64,000 nt of DNA from Circinella umbellata (taxonomy: Eukaryota; Mucoromycota; Mucoromycetes; Mucorales; Lichtheimiaceae), in assembly GCA_025093555.1 (NCBI GenBank), contig JAIWNF010000001.1, positions 682,001-746,000 of the forward strand. Reading direction: 5' to 3'. Made by a program: the position numbers and the translations under genes. Positions 26,046 through 38,188 of the stretch are shown here, one piece after another. Below the pieces are notes generated by a model, which searched no databases, was not told where the DNA came from, and saw nothing but the letters and a program-made list of their open reading frames with translations. Position 1 is the first letter of the stretch. Each line of letters starts with the position of its first letter.

Positions 26046-27152
26046 CTCAATGGTTTGAAAACCATTCACTACGCCAATAACAAATGGCAAAACTGTGAGG
26101 GAGTTACCTCGACCTAGTTGTTAAATAAAATATATAATAAATAATTTATTAGATGTCATGGCATTAACCGCTAACACTAACATTTCTTTATCCGTGTAAT
26201 CAATTTAACATACCTCTAATAAATAAATATCAAAATTGGATAAATAAATAGACAAAAACGAGGGAGGAGGGGAACCAGCCCAACCTCGACCTAAATATAT
26301 ATAAATGTGGATTATGATGAATATGATTAGTAACTACAATATCATCTCTATTAACGCCTTTATGTATTCGTATTCGTATTCATGTCTATATTGATAATAT
26401 ATCTATATAATATTTACCTCAATGGTATTAGCAAAACTTTAAAATAAATAGGGTATATGGAAGAACAAAAAAGGAGGGAGCCAGGTCGACCTATATACAT
26501 GTATGTGAATTATAATAATACTGATCAGTAGCTGCGATATCATTTTCATTTATCACCCTATCCATATCTAGATTCATATTATACATTTGAAATATTTACC
26601 TCGAAAACAACAACAAAAATGTGGAAATAAATAGGGTATATTCTAAAAAAGGTGAGCCAGCTCGACCTACATATATATATGGATATGAGTTACGTTAAAT
26701 ATAATTAGTATTGTAACTACAATATCATTTTTATTTAACAATCTATTTTATATCCATAATTATAATATAAAATATTTACCTTGGTAACAGCAGCAAAAAT
26801 GTTTGAAATAAATAGGGAATTTAAAAATATATACAGGAGGGAACAAGTTCGACCTAGATACGTATATGGATAGCACAGTACGCTTTTGATATTAGTACAC
26901 TACAAATGAACCACTGTCATTAGTTTTCCCATACCCGATCAAGTAATTACCTCAAAAAAATATGTACAAAGAAATAGGAGGGAGTGAGCAAGCTCGACTG
27001 CAACCTGAATAAAAAAAGAAAGTACATATGTTAGAACTAGTAAATTATTGACACCATTATTTCTCTTTTCCACTTTCAATCCATATAATAGATTATATTT
27101 ACCTCTAAAAAAAATAAAAAAAAATAAAAGTAATGCGCAAAGGAGAACGTGC
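26046..27152 (-). repeat. Tandem block of seven putative cassette exons
   Basis: Units lie on the minus strand at 27152-27103, 27004-26951, 26853-26780, 26666-26600, 26490-26418, 26290-26214 and 26113-26046 (50, 54, 74, 67, 73, 77 and 68 nt). Starts are spaced about 150-205 nt apart. Five begin GTCGA directly after a TAG-type acceptor, and most end at (G)AG|GTAAAT or GTATGT. In the five leftmost units the frame starting after the first two bases is fully open and encodes hydrophobic peptides (for example RAGSPFLEYTLFIST). Lengths are not all multiples of three, so joining all of them in series breaks the frame. Confidence 0.6.
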
Positions 27153-27568
27153 CTAAAAAGAAGAAGAAGATTGTATTAGTATTCGATATTCTAATATACT
27201 TTATATATCCAATTCATATTATAACTATATAAAAAGTTACTTACCAGAAAAAGAAAGGATTTTTTTTTTGGGTTTTTTTGTTTTTAAATTTTTTTTATGG
27301 TTTTTATAAGTTTTTATACTTTTTTTGTGGGGTTTTGTGGGGTTTTATATTTTCTAAATTGTTAAAACAAGAAAAAACGTGTCAGTAACAAGTTATTTTT
27401 TTTGACGGGTAAAGAACATGTTTTAAACAAGTATTACATAACTTACTTTTGTTGTTTTTTGGTTGTAAAAAAAAAAAAAGAAAAAGAACTGCTATAAAAT
27501 ATAATATTTATAATTAGAATACACATTAAAATATTTTTGTATGCAATAAGACGAAACTTACCTCTACT

Positions 27569-28360
27569 TCAAAACCATAACGAAGTAGCATTGGGGGGGA
27601 GGATATCCACCTCCATATCCCCCTCCCACCAATCTACTTCCATGTATTCCGCGTCCCCAAACTCCCAATCTACATCCATCTTCATACTATCATCTTCATC
27701 ATTTCTTTCTCCTCCATCTAAACTACCACCAGAAGTACCACGAACACCACCACGAACACTGTGGACATCACCACGGGCACCACCTACACCACCAACACTA
27801 CCACGGACACCATTACCACTACCAGGAACATTACGGGCACCACCTACTGCACCACCGACATCACCACGAGCACCACGAACACCACTTGCATCACCACGGA
27901 CACTACCAACAGCACCGGGAACATTACGAGCACCACCAAGGGCACCAACACCAACAGCAGAAGCAACACTACTAACAACAGGAGTAGTGGTGGTAGCAAC
28001 TACCGGGGCAGCAGAACTATAAACGGTGTGACCTGTAGTCATGACACCTGTGAGATGATTACCTGCTGTAGAAGCAGGAATCGAAATTGGGGGAGCGGTA
28101 GAAGGGACATTAGAAGGACGAGAGCGGCGAAGAGGCGCGATCTCACGTCGTGAGATTTCTTGGTCCTTTGCCTGTCTAATGGCTCTTCTTAATCCTGCCT
28201 GCATGAGGCTGGGGCCAGATGCAGGAGGATTCGGAGTGGAAGGAGGGGTGGGAAGACGGGGTGGAGGAGGAGGAGGATTGGCATTTAGCCTAATGCGAGA
28301 TGCATTGGTGTTGGGAGCAGTGTTGCGACGAGAATTTTTAGAACGAGTAGAGCGCATCAT
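27569..28360 (-). CDS. Pro/Arg-rich low-complexity protein, copy B (263 aa ORF)
   Basis: It starts MMRSTRSKNSRRN at 28360 and shares with copy A the Pro run and the core LMQAGLRRAIRQAKDQEISR. A long Gly/Val/Ala/Arg repeat region follows (GARNVPG, VRGDVGG and related units), then a distinct acidic/aromatic C-terminus (MKMDVDWEFGDAEYMEVDWW). The stop codon lies seven bases before a strong donor, GAG|GTAAGT, at 27562, so splicing may occur downstream of the stop, or an unrecognised intron may remove it. The Val/Gly repeats are built from trinucleotide-rich DNA that differs between copies. The acidic tail is missing from copy A. No known domain is seen; expression is unproven. Confidence 0.6.
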   Translation of the reverse strand: MMRSTRSKNSRRNTAPNTNASRIRLNANPPPPPPRLPTPPSTPNPPASGPSLMQAGLRRAIRQAKDQEISRREIAPLRRSRPSNVPSTAPPISIPASTAGNHLTGVMTTGHTVYSSAAPVVATTTTPVVSSVASAVGVGALGGARNVPGAVGSVRGDASGVRGARGDVGGAVGGARNVPGSGNGVRGSVGGVGGARGDVHSVRGGVRGTSGGSLDGGERNDEDDSMKMDVDWEFGDAEYMEVDWWEGDMEVDILPPNATSLWF

Positions 28361-28371
28361 ACTTTTGTAAA

Positions 28372-29512
28372 AAAAAAAAAAAAAGAGAGAGAGAGAGAGA
28401 GAGAGGTAAGGAAAAGAAAAAAAAAAGCGCGGGCCACCATTATTTATAGCTGCAGTACCTTTCCCTTTGAATCCCGCACAAACCCGCTATAGCCAGCTAT
28501 TTTATTACATCTCCATACTATACTCACATTTTTATCATAAAACTAATGTAGATTTGAAATTACATTTTATATAATAGCAACATATATTTATTATTTATTA
28601 TTCATTATGAAATCTTGAAAAAAAAATATTAAAAACTTTCTACACTTTTCATTTCAATTAGAAAATGTGCGTCGTTAAACTAATCTAAAACCATGAAAGT
28701 TATAAAAGGTGCACGGACCACGATAGTTTTGCTGACACTCAACTACTTTTTTTTCAGTGGCACCTTGGAATGAAGTTTGAACGAGTCATTCTAATTCTAT
28801 GGAATGGCCTCAGATTAAAAAAGAAATACTAACAAAATGTATATTATTATAGGGAAATAAAAGCCACGATTCTTGTTTTTCTATTAAGCTTACATAAAAT
28901 TTAATAGCTATAAAGTAATGGAAAGAGATATTAGTAGCTGAGCATTACATACGAGTATCTCCAACAGGATCTTAGTAATAAAGCTTTCGCCTTTTTTAAG
29001 CATTACAAATTGCTAGTATAACTATTCCACATATCGAAAGCTACTTTCTGAAATGCTAGATCAGTGTTCTCTTAATTAGCGCAATATAAAAGATCAAGCT
29101 CTTTTTCGGCATATTTAAAGCTTATACAACTACCATTGTTATTAATATATGTTCATGATTCCTATAATTGATCCCAAAAATATAAATATATAATCAAGAA
29201 AGGGTTATAAATAAAACACTGGTTTGAGCCATTTTTTCTTGTTGCTAGATGGTCACATAACAGAATAATGTTATTGGATCGATAGGCTAAATGGTTGATG
29301 TTGGATGACTTTACTACTACGTAAACTCCTAATTCTTACGGAACAATGATATTGGACGGGAAAATAGAAGTATGAATATTAGTACATCTGTGTCTCTTGT
29401 AAAACATTAGTGTTTAATAAGTATCAAAAATAATAATTTCGTGCACTAATATAGTAACGGCGCCTATATATAACTAACGTCATTTTACCTATTTCTCAAA
29501 AATTGATGCTAC
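28372..29512 (-). promoter_or_regulatory. Strongly conserved upstream block, copy B
   Basis: Near-identical to 14066-15198. It includes a (GA)n tract at 28384-28406, the shared GCGCGGGCCACCATTATT motif and the GGTGCACGGACCACGATAG block. It is upstream of the Pro/Arg-rich ORF on the minus strand and has no sustained ORF. Homology to copy A ends near 29512. Confidence 0.5.
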
Positions 29513-29875
29513 GTATTTACTATTGTATTATTTCATATACATATGATAATACTCGTTGAAATATGATAATAAAGAAATGTCGTGACATTTTATTCAATCA
29601 TACACAGTGGATTAAAATAAAACGTTTTACGCGGAAGCGATAATAAATACGTTACCATGGTATTTTGTAAATGACTAGTAGTAGTATAATAGGCTACTTG
29701 TTAAATGAATGTCAGGCTTGAGCAAAATTTATGTGTTTATCACGTGTATAGAGAAAAAAGAACATATAACGTAGAGACTGTTTATACGGAGACAACTTTT
29801 TTTATTCAATAATTATTTTTTTTGGTACAGTTATTCATCTATCACATGGAAGAGCCTTACCTCAGGCTATTATGT

Positions 29876-30084
29876 TATATCTTCGAGTAGTTCCCATACG
29901 ATTGTGTTAATCCTGGAATTGGTATCCAATTTCTTCGAAAAAAATCTTGAGCTAATACGTGTAGGAGAGCACCATAAGAATGATGTCTATATATTTCTTT
30001 ATCTTAGTTAGCCAAAAACAGCGGACAACTCTTATGTTGAGGATCATACGTTTCGCTCCACTATTTGATAGGACAATAAGCATC
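29876..30084 (-). pseudogene. Decayed coding relic, unrecognised family
   Basis: One minus-strand frame reads DAYCPIK, a stop, WSETYDPQHKSCPLFLAN, a stop, then DKEIYRHHSYGALLHVLAQD and FFRRNWIPIPGLTQSYGNY before a final stop. The composition is that of a real protein, and two in-frame stops show decay. I do not recognise the family. It lies just right of copy B. Confidence 0.5.
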
Positions 30085-31282
30085 TTAAGAACAAGTGAAT
30101 AGAACTCTCATACCTGGCTCGATTAATTTGAGTATGCTTTATATAAATTATTATTCTCCACTTATTACTTGTTGAGCCGTTTTTCTAGATGTATTATTAT
30201 TACTAGTGTATTTGTATCACTGCTCATCTGACTGGCTTTTATTAATTATCCCACGCGATTGACAGTTTGTTGTATCTTAAATCATTCGGTGGAACATACA
30301 AGTTTTTTTTTTACAATAAAGTTATCTTACTCTCCTCGTTGCATTGTGAAATTCAGATATTAAATACATATCAGTATTGTAGTGGACAAAAGACTGGAAA
30401 TTAGCATTGGTGTGAGAATCTATAAAATGTTAAGACTGAACGAAAAGGATATTTTTTAATATGTCAACAAAAACCAAAACTTTTTGTCAATAAAAAAAAA
30501 GGTTATACGTACACCAAAAGCGGAGAAGCTTTCTTTATGGAATAGTATATAAACCGATAAAAAAAAGAAACTTTTGGAAAAAAAGAAAGAGTTTCTTTGA
30601 AAAAAGCTTGAAGAAACTTTTAGACGAAAAAAAAAATACATGTATATCTATTTATATATTACTGCCTGAACAATGCTGCATACGATTGACCAGGAAGCTT
30701 TTTTATATACATCTTCTCTTGAAAAATCAAATAAGGTACAAAGAACTACATTCTCTCAATGTTTGTACTATCTGCGTTAGTTATAGATATCACATTCGCA
30801 TACATATAGTTACATATCATATTTTAAAAGCGCACTAGTGAGCAACAATATAAGAGATGAGATAATCTTCATTTCATAGTAGCAACCATCCTTCTCCATA
30901 AACAAAGAGTCGATTGATGACAACAATTATAAAAATTTAGTTTTCAGATATGAAAAAAGATCTTTTTTTTGTGTGTGTATGTCTTTTTTTTTTCTAATAA
31001 GAGGGGATTCTATGCCTATGGTGATAATTGTATGAATGAAATTAATAGGAGGATATACAATAATTTGAACAAAAATAATAATAATGATAAAAGAATGGAG
31101 GATGGAGGGGAAAAAAATGCAAAACTAAAGAGAGAAAAAAAAGTGCATGGATGAAAGGGTTAATTTTTCTTTTTTTGAATGTGGGAAAATTGTAGATTGC
31201 TGTGTAACATGTGAGTTAAGGAAAAAGTTACTTGAATAATAATGAATGAATATTATGAATTAAAAAAATAGATTATAATCAT
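30085..31282. other. Intergenic, nothing recognised
   Basis: AT-rich; short ORFs at 30456-30838 and 30969-31154 are low complexity. It includes the 3' region of the dicarboxylate carrier gene. Confidence 0.5.
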
Positions 31283-32524
31283 CTACAACTTGGTCGTAGC
31301 AGTTGCAGTTGCAGTGAGGCGTTGTCGATCATCATCGTGCCAAGCTGCGTGCCATTTTTTAAATTGTTCAAGTACGACAAAAGTAATAATGGTTTGTGGA
31401 CCTAAACGGATGAAAGCTGGAGTCCAACCCTTGAAGAATGATGTTATACCTTCTACCTTGTACATTTGTTTCATGATTGAAAATGCTGACATATTTACTT
31501 CCTTTGAACCCATAATTCGTGTCTTGATAACATCTACCGGCGAGCAAACAGAAGTTGCAACCAAACCCTAAAAATAAAAATACCAATAAGAATCTCAATC
31601 TAATAATCCGTTATCCCATTCTTCTTTCCCTTCAAGAAAATTAAATTATAACTTACAGCCAAAAGACTGGATGCGAAATGAAGAACCAATCCATCAGATA
31701 AAGGACTGTAAGTGAGCAACAAATCCTTAAATATATCGTAAGTTACACATTGTGACGAGGTCATAAGAATGGCACGGTTGACATTAGGTCCAATGCCACG
31801 GAATAATGATTTTGGACCTTCTTCTTTGGTCATACGCACCAAGCCATCAATAGCATTCTTGTAATTACGTCGTTGGTGTACGGGCAACTGACCATCACTT
31901 TGCATACGAACCTAAAGCAAATGATATAAAATGTTAGTATGACTATCAAGTATCCTACACAATACACACATAACCACATCCATAAAAAAGATTAAAAAAA
32001 TTCCTGGATATTTACATTCAAAACGTCAGCTGGATTACCACTAGCACCACCCAAAGCACCAGCTGTACTAGAACAAACCAATAATTGCAATATGCTAGGA
32101 TCTAATTAAGAAAAACACATTTATATTTAATAAAAGAAAATACACACACCTCTAAATTATTTTACTTTCACTCCATAGCCTCATTAACAGAAATAAAAAT
32201 ATGTTATCAAATGAAAAAAAAAAGAAACTTACTTTTTGAGTCTGTCACCATATTTTGCTTCAATTTATCATAAGCACCAAAACGAACAGTAGAATAAGTT
32301 GCTTGACGTAATAAACTTGCAGAAAGACCAGCATAAAGTCTAAAGAAACCTTCCTTTCTGGCAATATTAAGCATGGTCGACACCATACCATGTTGAGCTT
32401 GTCCTTTCATATTTTGTAAACGGACCTTTGTAAGATCAAAGGGATGTACAATGACGGTGGCAACACATGAAGCTGCACCCCCGAAATAAAATGGCGTTGA
32501 ACGTTTCTTAGTGACAGTTGTCAT
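31283..32524 (-). CDS. DIC1: Mitochondrial dicarboxylate carrier, 305 aa
   Basis: Four exons: 32524-32233, 32101-32016, 31911-31657 and 31567-31283; all junctions keep frame. It is an inner-membrane carrier with three ~100-residue repeats, each bearing the Px[DE]xx[KR] signature: HPFDLTKVRLQ (residue ~27), NPADVLNVRMQ (split by intron 2) and SPVDVIKTRIM. The segment RRNYKNAIDGLVR and the NRAILMTSSQCVTYDIFK stretch are characteristic of Dic1-type carriers, which exchange malate or succinate for phosphate across the inner membrane. Length matches the yeast protein (about 300 aa). The ATG at 32524 was chosen because it starts just before the first carrier repeat (MTTVTKKRSTPFYFGG); an upstream in-frame non-ATG extension is unlikely. 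The C-terminus ends in a Thr/Ala repeat, LTATATATTKL. Confidence 0.93.
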
Positions 32525-35421
32525 GGTGTAAAAAATTTCAAAGTATATACAAATTAAAGAAAGAGACGGGGGATTGTTTGTTAAAAAGGAGTCAATGAAG
32601 ATAAGGGGGGGAGAGAGGAAGAAAAACGGCAAAAAAAAGACGGGACTTGTTTAAAAATATATATAGCTTTTATTGCAACAAAAAAAAAATGTTAGTAGAA
32701 AAAAAACAATAAGTTGCGTCTGTCGGGGCTTTGAGTTTCTTTTTGAAAAAAAATTCCTTCTATGAACCTTCCTCTCAGGGGAAAAATAAAAGAGCGGGGT
32801 ATCTCGTTATGAGAATAGATGAGTAAAAAAAAAAAGTAACAAAATCAAGAATTACAGCCCAATGAAATGAATCTGTTTTATGTGTTAATGATGAATTATT
32901 TGTATATCAAGCTTTAAACTAGTTATCATCATTTGATTTATGAGTCTTCCATTATCTTCTTCCTTTTTTTTTTCATCATCATCATTATTACTTGTATGAT
33001 TAATTAAGATTTTTTTTATGAATCGCAATCGGGTAGTGAGGGTAATTGTTGTTCCGATCGAGTACCTGCCAACGTTCCTTACTTACAAAGCGTGTTAAAC
33101 ATGTGATATATCATTATTTATACAATAACTTATAAATAAACTCTTCAATGTTTTTTTTTTCTCTTCATAAAAGCAGAAAAGAACCGTGTGAAATCTAGAT
33201 ATTTACTGGATATAGCCGTGTGGTATAAAATGTGGACAAAAAGTATACCCTGCTGGGCTCAACCTTAAAGAATAAAATGTGGAGAGAGACGATCAAATCC
33301 GCTTTTAGTAGTCCGAATGCACGTTGCCTTTTATTATTCATAAAGTTTTATTTTTATTTTCGAGATATACGGTGCCATCCGAAGAATAATATATTACTTT
33401 TTCTATCAAAATAAAAATCAAGAGATCGACAATAATCCTTTAATTCTATCTCTTCCATTTTGAATTTCTATTCTTTTATTTCTTTTTTTCTTCAAATATA
33501 TATATAAATATATTCTCATAAATCGAAATGAGTGATATGATGATGCTGCTATACTCCATCGCAAATAAAAAAAACCAGCGTTTTTCATATATTTCCCGCC
33601 CGCGGCTTTTTCATACTACTGTGATTATTTTTTTTACAGAGACCGAGATTAATAAATCTCCCTGCAGATATACATATAAAAGTTTATTACTAGAAACTAT
33701 TCTGGAATAATAACAGGTACTACTGTTGGAGTTATACAGAATAGTTATTATATTATATCACTTCACTTAATTATAACAGTTTATTGAAACAAACTACTAG
33801 ATCAAATAGAAAAGAAAGCTTACATGGATGGATTATCATTCAGATAATTCTTCTTTATTTATACATGCAATATTTGTTTTTCCGCAAACGCTTAAAAAAA
33901 TAATATACAAGTAGGTTATTGCTTTGATAAAGAGAAACTTTTTTCGTCGTCAATAGAGTGAGTTTAATGAAATAGGCGGGAGACAATTTTGACGTGACTT
34001 GAAATATAGTAGATTTATTCATTTCTGTCTTTAATAAAGCTAACGGATTAATATAACTGTGGTCAGACAAAAATTAACCCGAGATATGAATTATTATATA
34101 CTACGAGAAAGAAAGAAAACAGTAAGATGTAATATACTATAATAGTAATATATAATGTTTCTTTGGAAATGTATACTAAAAATGAAGCAGCTTACCCGAC
34201 ACACATTATTTATATAATAAGAAAATCATATTTGAAGCTTCTGTGAGCTGTATATGATATATATATATATTATTTTGCCATTAAAAACAAGTACATGTAA
34301 TTCTATTTGTTTAATTTTTGCCACTAGTCATTAAAAGGAATTTTTTTATTTCATGTGAATAATTTTAATGAAATCCGATACATATTATATAGCAATTATA
34401 AAGCACCAGAGCTCAAAAAATAGTAATTTACTAATATAGATTCAATCCTGACAGTTTGTTTATTATTATGCAACAACACCATTTCTAAAAAAACACAAAT
34501 AAATAAACAGATGAGACAAGTGTACTATTTGGAAATACTCCCCCCCCCATAATTGATAACAGTAAAAAAAAAAAAAAGATAAACATCATTCTTTTCTTCT
34601 TCCTCTTCTTCTTCTCCATCACTCCCCCCCCACCCACCCAAAACAAAGGACCAGTCGTGCATTAGCCACAGATAAATAAAAATGCATAATCACATTTACA
34701 CACTAACCATATAAAAACAAGAATAATGTCTATTCATAAGCAAACAACTGTAATTAAAAAACAAAAGGATTTTTTTTCAGGCGAAATTTTGGGGTACATA
34801 ATTAATGCAAGTTTTTTTTTCCTAATTTTGAATTGATTCCATCTTCTTTTTAAAAAACTCCGAAATAGTTCCCATTGTTGCTATTATGTATGTGTGTAAC
34901 AATGGGTTTTGTTTGTATATGTATAATGAGTATGTATTCTTTTTTTTAATAATGTAAGAATAGTACATATCTTCACTAAGAAAAGATAGATGACTTATGA
35001 CTATTGTCTTCGGTAACCATAGTGACGGATAATAGTATCATGTATGAAAAAAAAAAATATATGTACTGGTAGATGGTGAACTCGTGACACAATCATCATT
35101 AACATAATAATGAATACAGGTATTAAGATACAATAATGCGAAAAAACAAAAAGATCTCTGTTTATTTACGAGAAAAAAAAAAGAAAAGAAGAAAAAAAAA
35201 ATATTGTTGACAAAATTTCCAATAATCGAACAAGTTATCGCCATGTAAGAAAAAAAAAACGAAACCATATAAAAAAACCAATCCATTTCAACAAATGCCT
35301 TGTTATTATGTCACAATTAAAGGGAAGGGGGAAAAAAAGAAACCAAACTAAAATGAATGAATGAATGAATGAGGGGTGGGGGATCATAATTATATTTTAT
35401 ATTTAAAAACAAATCTGTTTG
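32525..35421. other. Gene-poor intergenic region
   Basis: AT-rich with C runs near 34542 and 34625. A short coding-like minus stretch near 33020-33090 (KERWQVLDRNNNYPHYPIA) may be an exon or relic but could not be extended. No other feature is supported. Confidence 0.45.
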
Positions 35422-37284
35422 TTATTTACGAAGATCATCATCATCATCATCCATATCTTCTTCATCATCATCATCGATAAAGTCACTTCCATCACCAGAT
35501 TCATACCAACTATATTTATAAACATATTATTATTTGTTTGGGTTATATATAGAGTTAGTAAAACATTGATCATTTGAATAATAATAATAATCATACTAAT
35601 AATATTATGAACATACAAGTTTTCATCATCTTCTACTTCTGCAGGAGCAGCTAACATAAAATCTTTTTCAGATTTTGGCATTTGGAATCCTGGTGGAATA
35701 TCCTTCTTTGATGCTTCTACTTGGCCTATAGAAAAGAAAAGAATATACAGTATGATGGATTACAGTAAGTAATATGACATTTATATGTATGCGTATGTAT
35801 TACATATAGTGACTAGATTTACCTTTTACTATACTATCAAATAATTCACGATCCTTTCGATATGCAACCTAATCACGTGAAAAAGAGAATTATCAATTAG
35901 CAAATGAAACATTCATCAAAAGGAAAAAAAATCATTGATACGTTGTGCAATACATTTATGTATGATATGTCATCAACAGCCACATACACATACAACATCT
36001 CATCTACTTATATCGACATATATATATATATACTTACTCCTGCATCTACATTAGCTGGACTTGAACAATTAGGGTCGGCCAATAATGAAATAATGGAAAT
36101 CAGAACACCTAATTTAAAAAAATGTGTCAGATAGAAAGAAAAAAAAAGAGCTCACTATCCAATTTTAACTCTTTCTATCTCAAAAAACTTACTTTCTACT
36201 GACTAAAAGTAATGTAATTATAATAATTGAGAGTTGAAGAAGAAGAAGAAGAAAAAGACTGAGATTAAGAACTTGTCGAAATAACACAATGAAATAATCT
36301 CCCCCATAGTTTTTTTATTCTTTTTTACCTGTGTTGGATTCCATCGTTCCTATTTATTTATTTTTTTGAATTATATACATTTAATTATCCACAAAAAGAA
36401 ACAAATCGACTATTTACTTTCATTCTTTCTTTTTTACCTCTGCTTTTTCACCACTCACTGGATCATCTCCAGGAGGATGTAAGATGGAAATACAAAGACG
36501 ACCATCAGGATACACTAATAAAGAGAGAAAAAACGTTTAGTATTCATTTAAAGGACATATGTAATAATTGATATTTACCATTAGGATGATAAAATTCACG
36601 ATCAAATCGGAATGTTGGTGGATTAAACGGATAGTCGTCCGGAAAAGACATCGTGGCCTATTTTACATTATTATTATATTTTAATATCATCATTTAATTT
36701 TCTGTAACTATTTTCACCACCACCACCATCATCCCTACCCCTTTTTTTATATGTACAAAGAAAAAAGAAATCGAATCATTTGGCTATGTGGTTGTGTGTA
36801 GATGTTATGCGACGGCGAACGCAATATAAAAAAAAATTACCATGAAATAACCTCCTTCATAAATGGTTTTGGGTGAACCGATGATTGCAACGTCCCTAAA
36901 ACAATCAAACCCATTTATGAGTTTATCAGTTCAAATCCATCCATTAGAAACAAATCCCTCATTACCTCCCCCCTTTTTTTTTAATTCCTCCCCTTTCTTT
37001 TCAAAAAAAAAAATCATGTTTCTTACCATTCAAAGATGCTATCATTTTTAAGATCAACAACAAATCCAGGGACAGGGTTTCTAGTGAGTTCTAAATTGTC
37101 CAAAGGAATAGTTCATGCATAATACAACCAGTCATTATAAAAAAGAGTTAGTTAATGGGAAAAAAAAAGTTGCTTAGCAATATTTATAGATTCATTTTGA
37201 TATGTTATAAAAAGATAAGAATACAAAAAAAAATTATGTACCTTTATATTGTCTTTGAAGAATACTTGCAGCGGACGATGCCAT
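35422..37284 (-). CDS. CDC34: Ubiquitin-conjugating enzyme E2, Cdc34/Ubc3 type, 220 aa
   Basis: Eleven exons: 37284-37242, 37090-37027, 36895-36841, 36657-36579, 36514-36438, 36349-36329, 36202-36193, 36108-36038, 35868-35823, 35725-35617 and 35509-35422, all in frame. The UBC fold is complete, with the HPN motif (EFYHPN), active-site Cys ~88 in DGRLCISILHPPGDDP, and SPANVDA. The acidic loop insertion after the active site (GDDPVSGEKAEERW) and the C-terminal extension with ENFWYES and a poly-Asp/Glu tail are hallmarks of Cdc34. That enzyme works with SCF ligases to ubiquitinate cell-cycle inhibitors at G1/S. Exons 6 and 7 are only 21 and 10 nt. The tail is shorter than yeast Cdc34's. The gene is divergent from the Treslin-like gene. 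Confidence 0.93.
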
Positions 37285-38188
37285 TTTAAAATAAGACAAA
37301 AATAAAAGAGGTATTAAAATAAAATAATTTGTATTTTTTTTTTATTGGAATGAAAGAGAAAAAAAAGGGGGGGTGGAAGTACGTCTTATAACTATAACGA
37401 AAAGGCAAGATAAAAAAAACTGGGAATTATAGAAGCGATTGTTCTCCGACTTTTTAAAACTAAATGGAATGACTGCAAATAATAGGTTTCAGGTACTTTT
37501 TTAATCCAATAACCTTTTTATAATCCCCTCCCACTCTCAGAACTTTTTATAATTGGTTTTTTTTTCTATTATTTTGTTAATTTTGTTTTAAAAGCCATTA
37601 TTCAACTACTATGATAGTTATGTATACTATTATGTATTAAAGCATGATGACGATATAAGGGGATTTGGTAATTCTGCCCTGTTTTTTGCATGCCATTTAT
37701 TTTAGTGCATGATTATCTTTTTTTTTCCTGCTACTTACTAGCTCGAAAAGAACATCATCAAATACACTTTTTATTTTATGATCAAGTTTTTTTTTAATTG
37801 TTTGAATCTTCTTCCACAAAGTAAAATAAAATCGTTAATCATATAAAAAACTTTAAACTACTACTCTACTTGACAGATTTTAATGTGTAATTTCAATGCA
37901 TACTAACTATCTAATATTGAGTTATATCATCTTGTTTGATTATGACAAATAATCAAGATTCCGTGCTATACATTTAGTAAAATATTTATAGAATCCCCAT
38001 CTGATTATCTGATTTTTTGCTGCTAAATAAATTTATACAATAAAAGAACACGTATTATCTCTCTTTTAAATTTCGCGTTATTTCCCTCAGCAAATTTTCG
38101 TGTTCGTGTTTTTTTTTTCTTTCTAGTCTTCCCTTCCGCTCTTTTTTTTTTCTTAAATACATATAATTTCACGAAAGAGGGACCTTCC
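37285..38188. promoter_or_regulatory. Shared divergent promoter region, CDC34 and Treslin-like gene
   Basis: About 0.9 kb separates two divergent start codons. It is AT-rich with T and A tracts and holds no ORF. No clear MCB/SCB-type cell-cycle box (ACGCGT or CRCGAAA) was noticed. Confidence 0.4.

Larger units (their letters stand above)
21950..29512 (-). repeat. Copy B of the duplicated, intron-rich locus
   Basis: This is the more complete copy. In minus-strand order it holds the conserved upstream block (29512-28372), the Pro/Arg-rich ORF (28360-27569), short exons and the cassette block (27491-26046), an insertion with inverted repeats (about 25975-25215), the hydrophobic exon (about 25205-24966), T/G-rich DNA with coding traces, and the Cys-rich exon (22427-22213). 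Several intron borders are strong GTAAGT/TAG sites. Whether this is one gene, several genes or a mobile element cannot be decided from sequence alone. Borders are by eye. Confidence 0.7.

Noticed and set aside
26046..27152. CRISPR-like regular spacing
   Set aside because: The repeated parts are diverged exon-like units with splice sites in a eukaryotic genome, not short identical repeats with unique spacers.
27537..28153. Plus-strand Pro/Thr-rich ORFs
   Set aside because: Antisense shadows of the Gly/Val repeat of copy B's ORF.
33020..33090. Short coding-like minus stretch (KERWQVLDRNN)
   Set aside because: Could not be extended by any splice model and is too short to call a gene.
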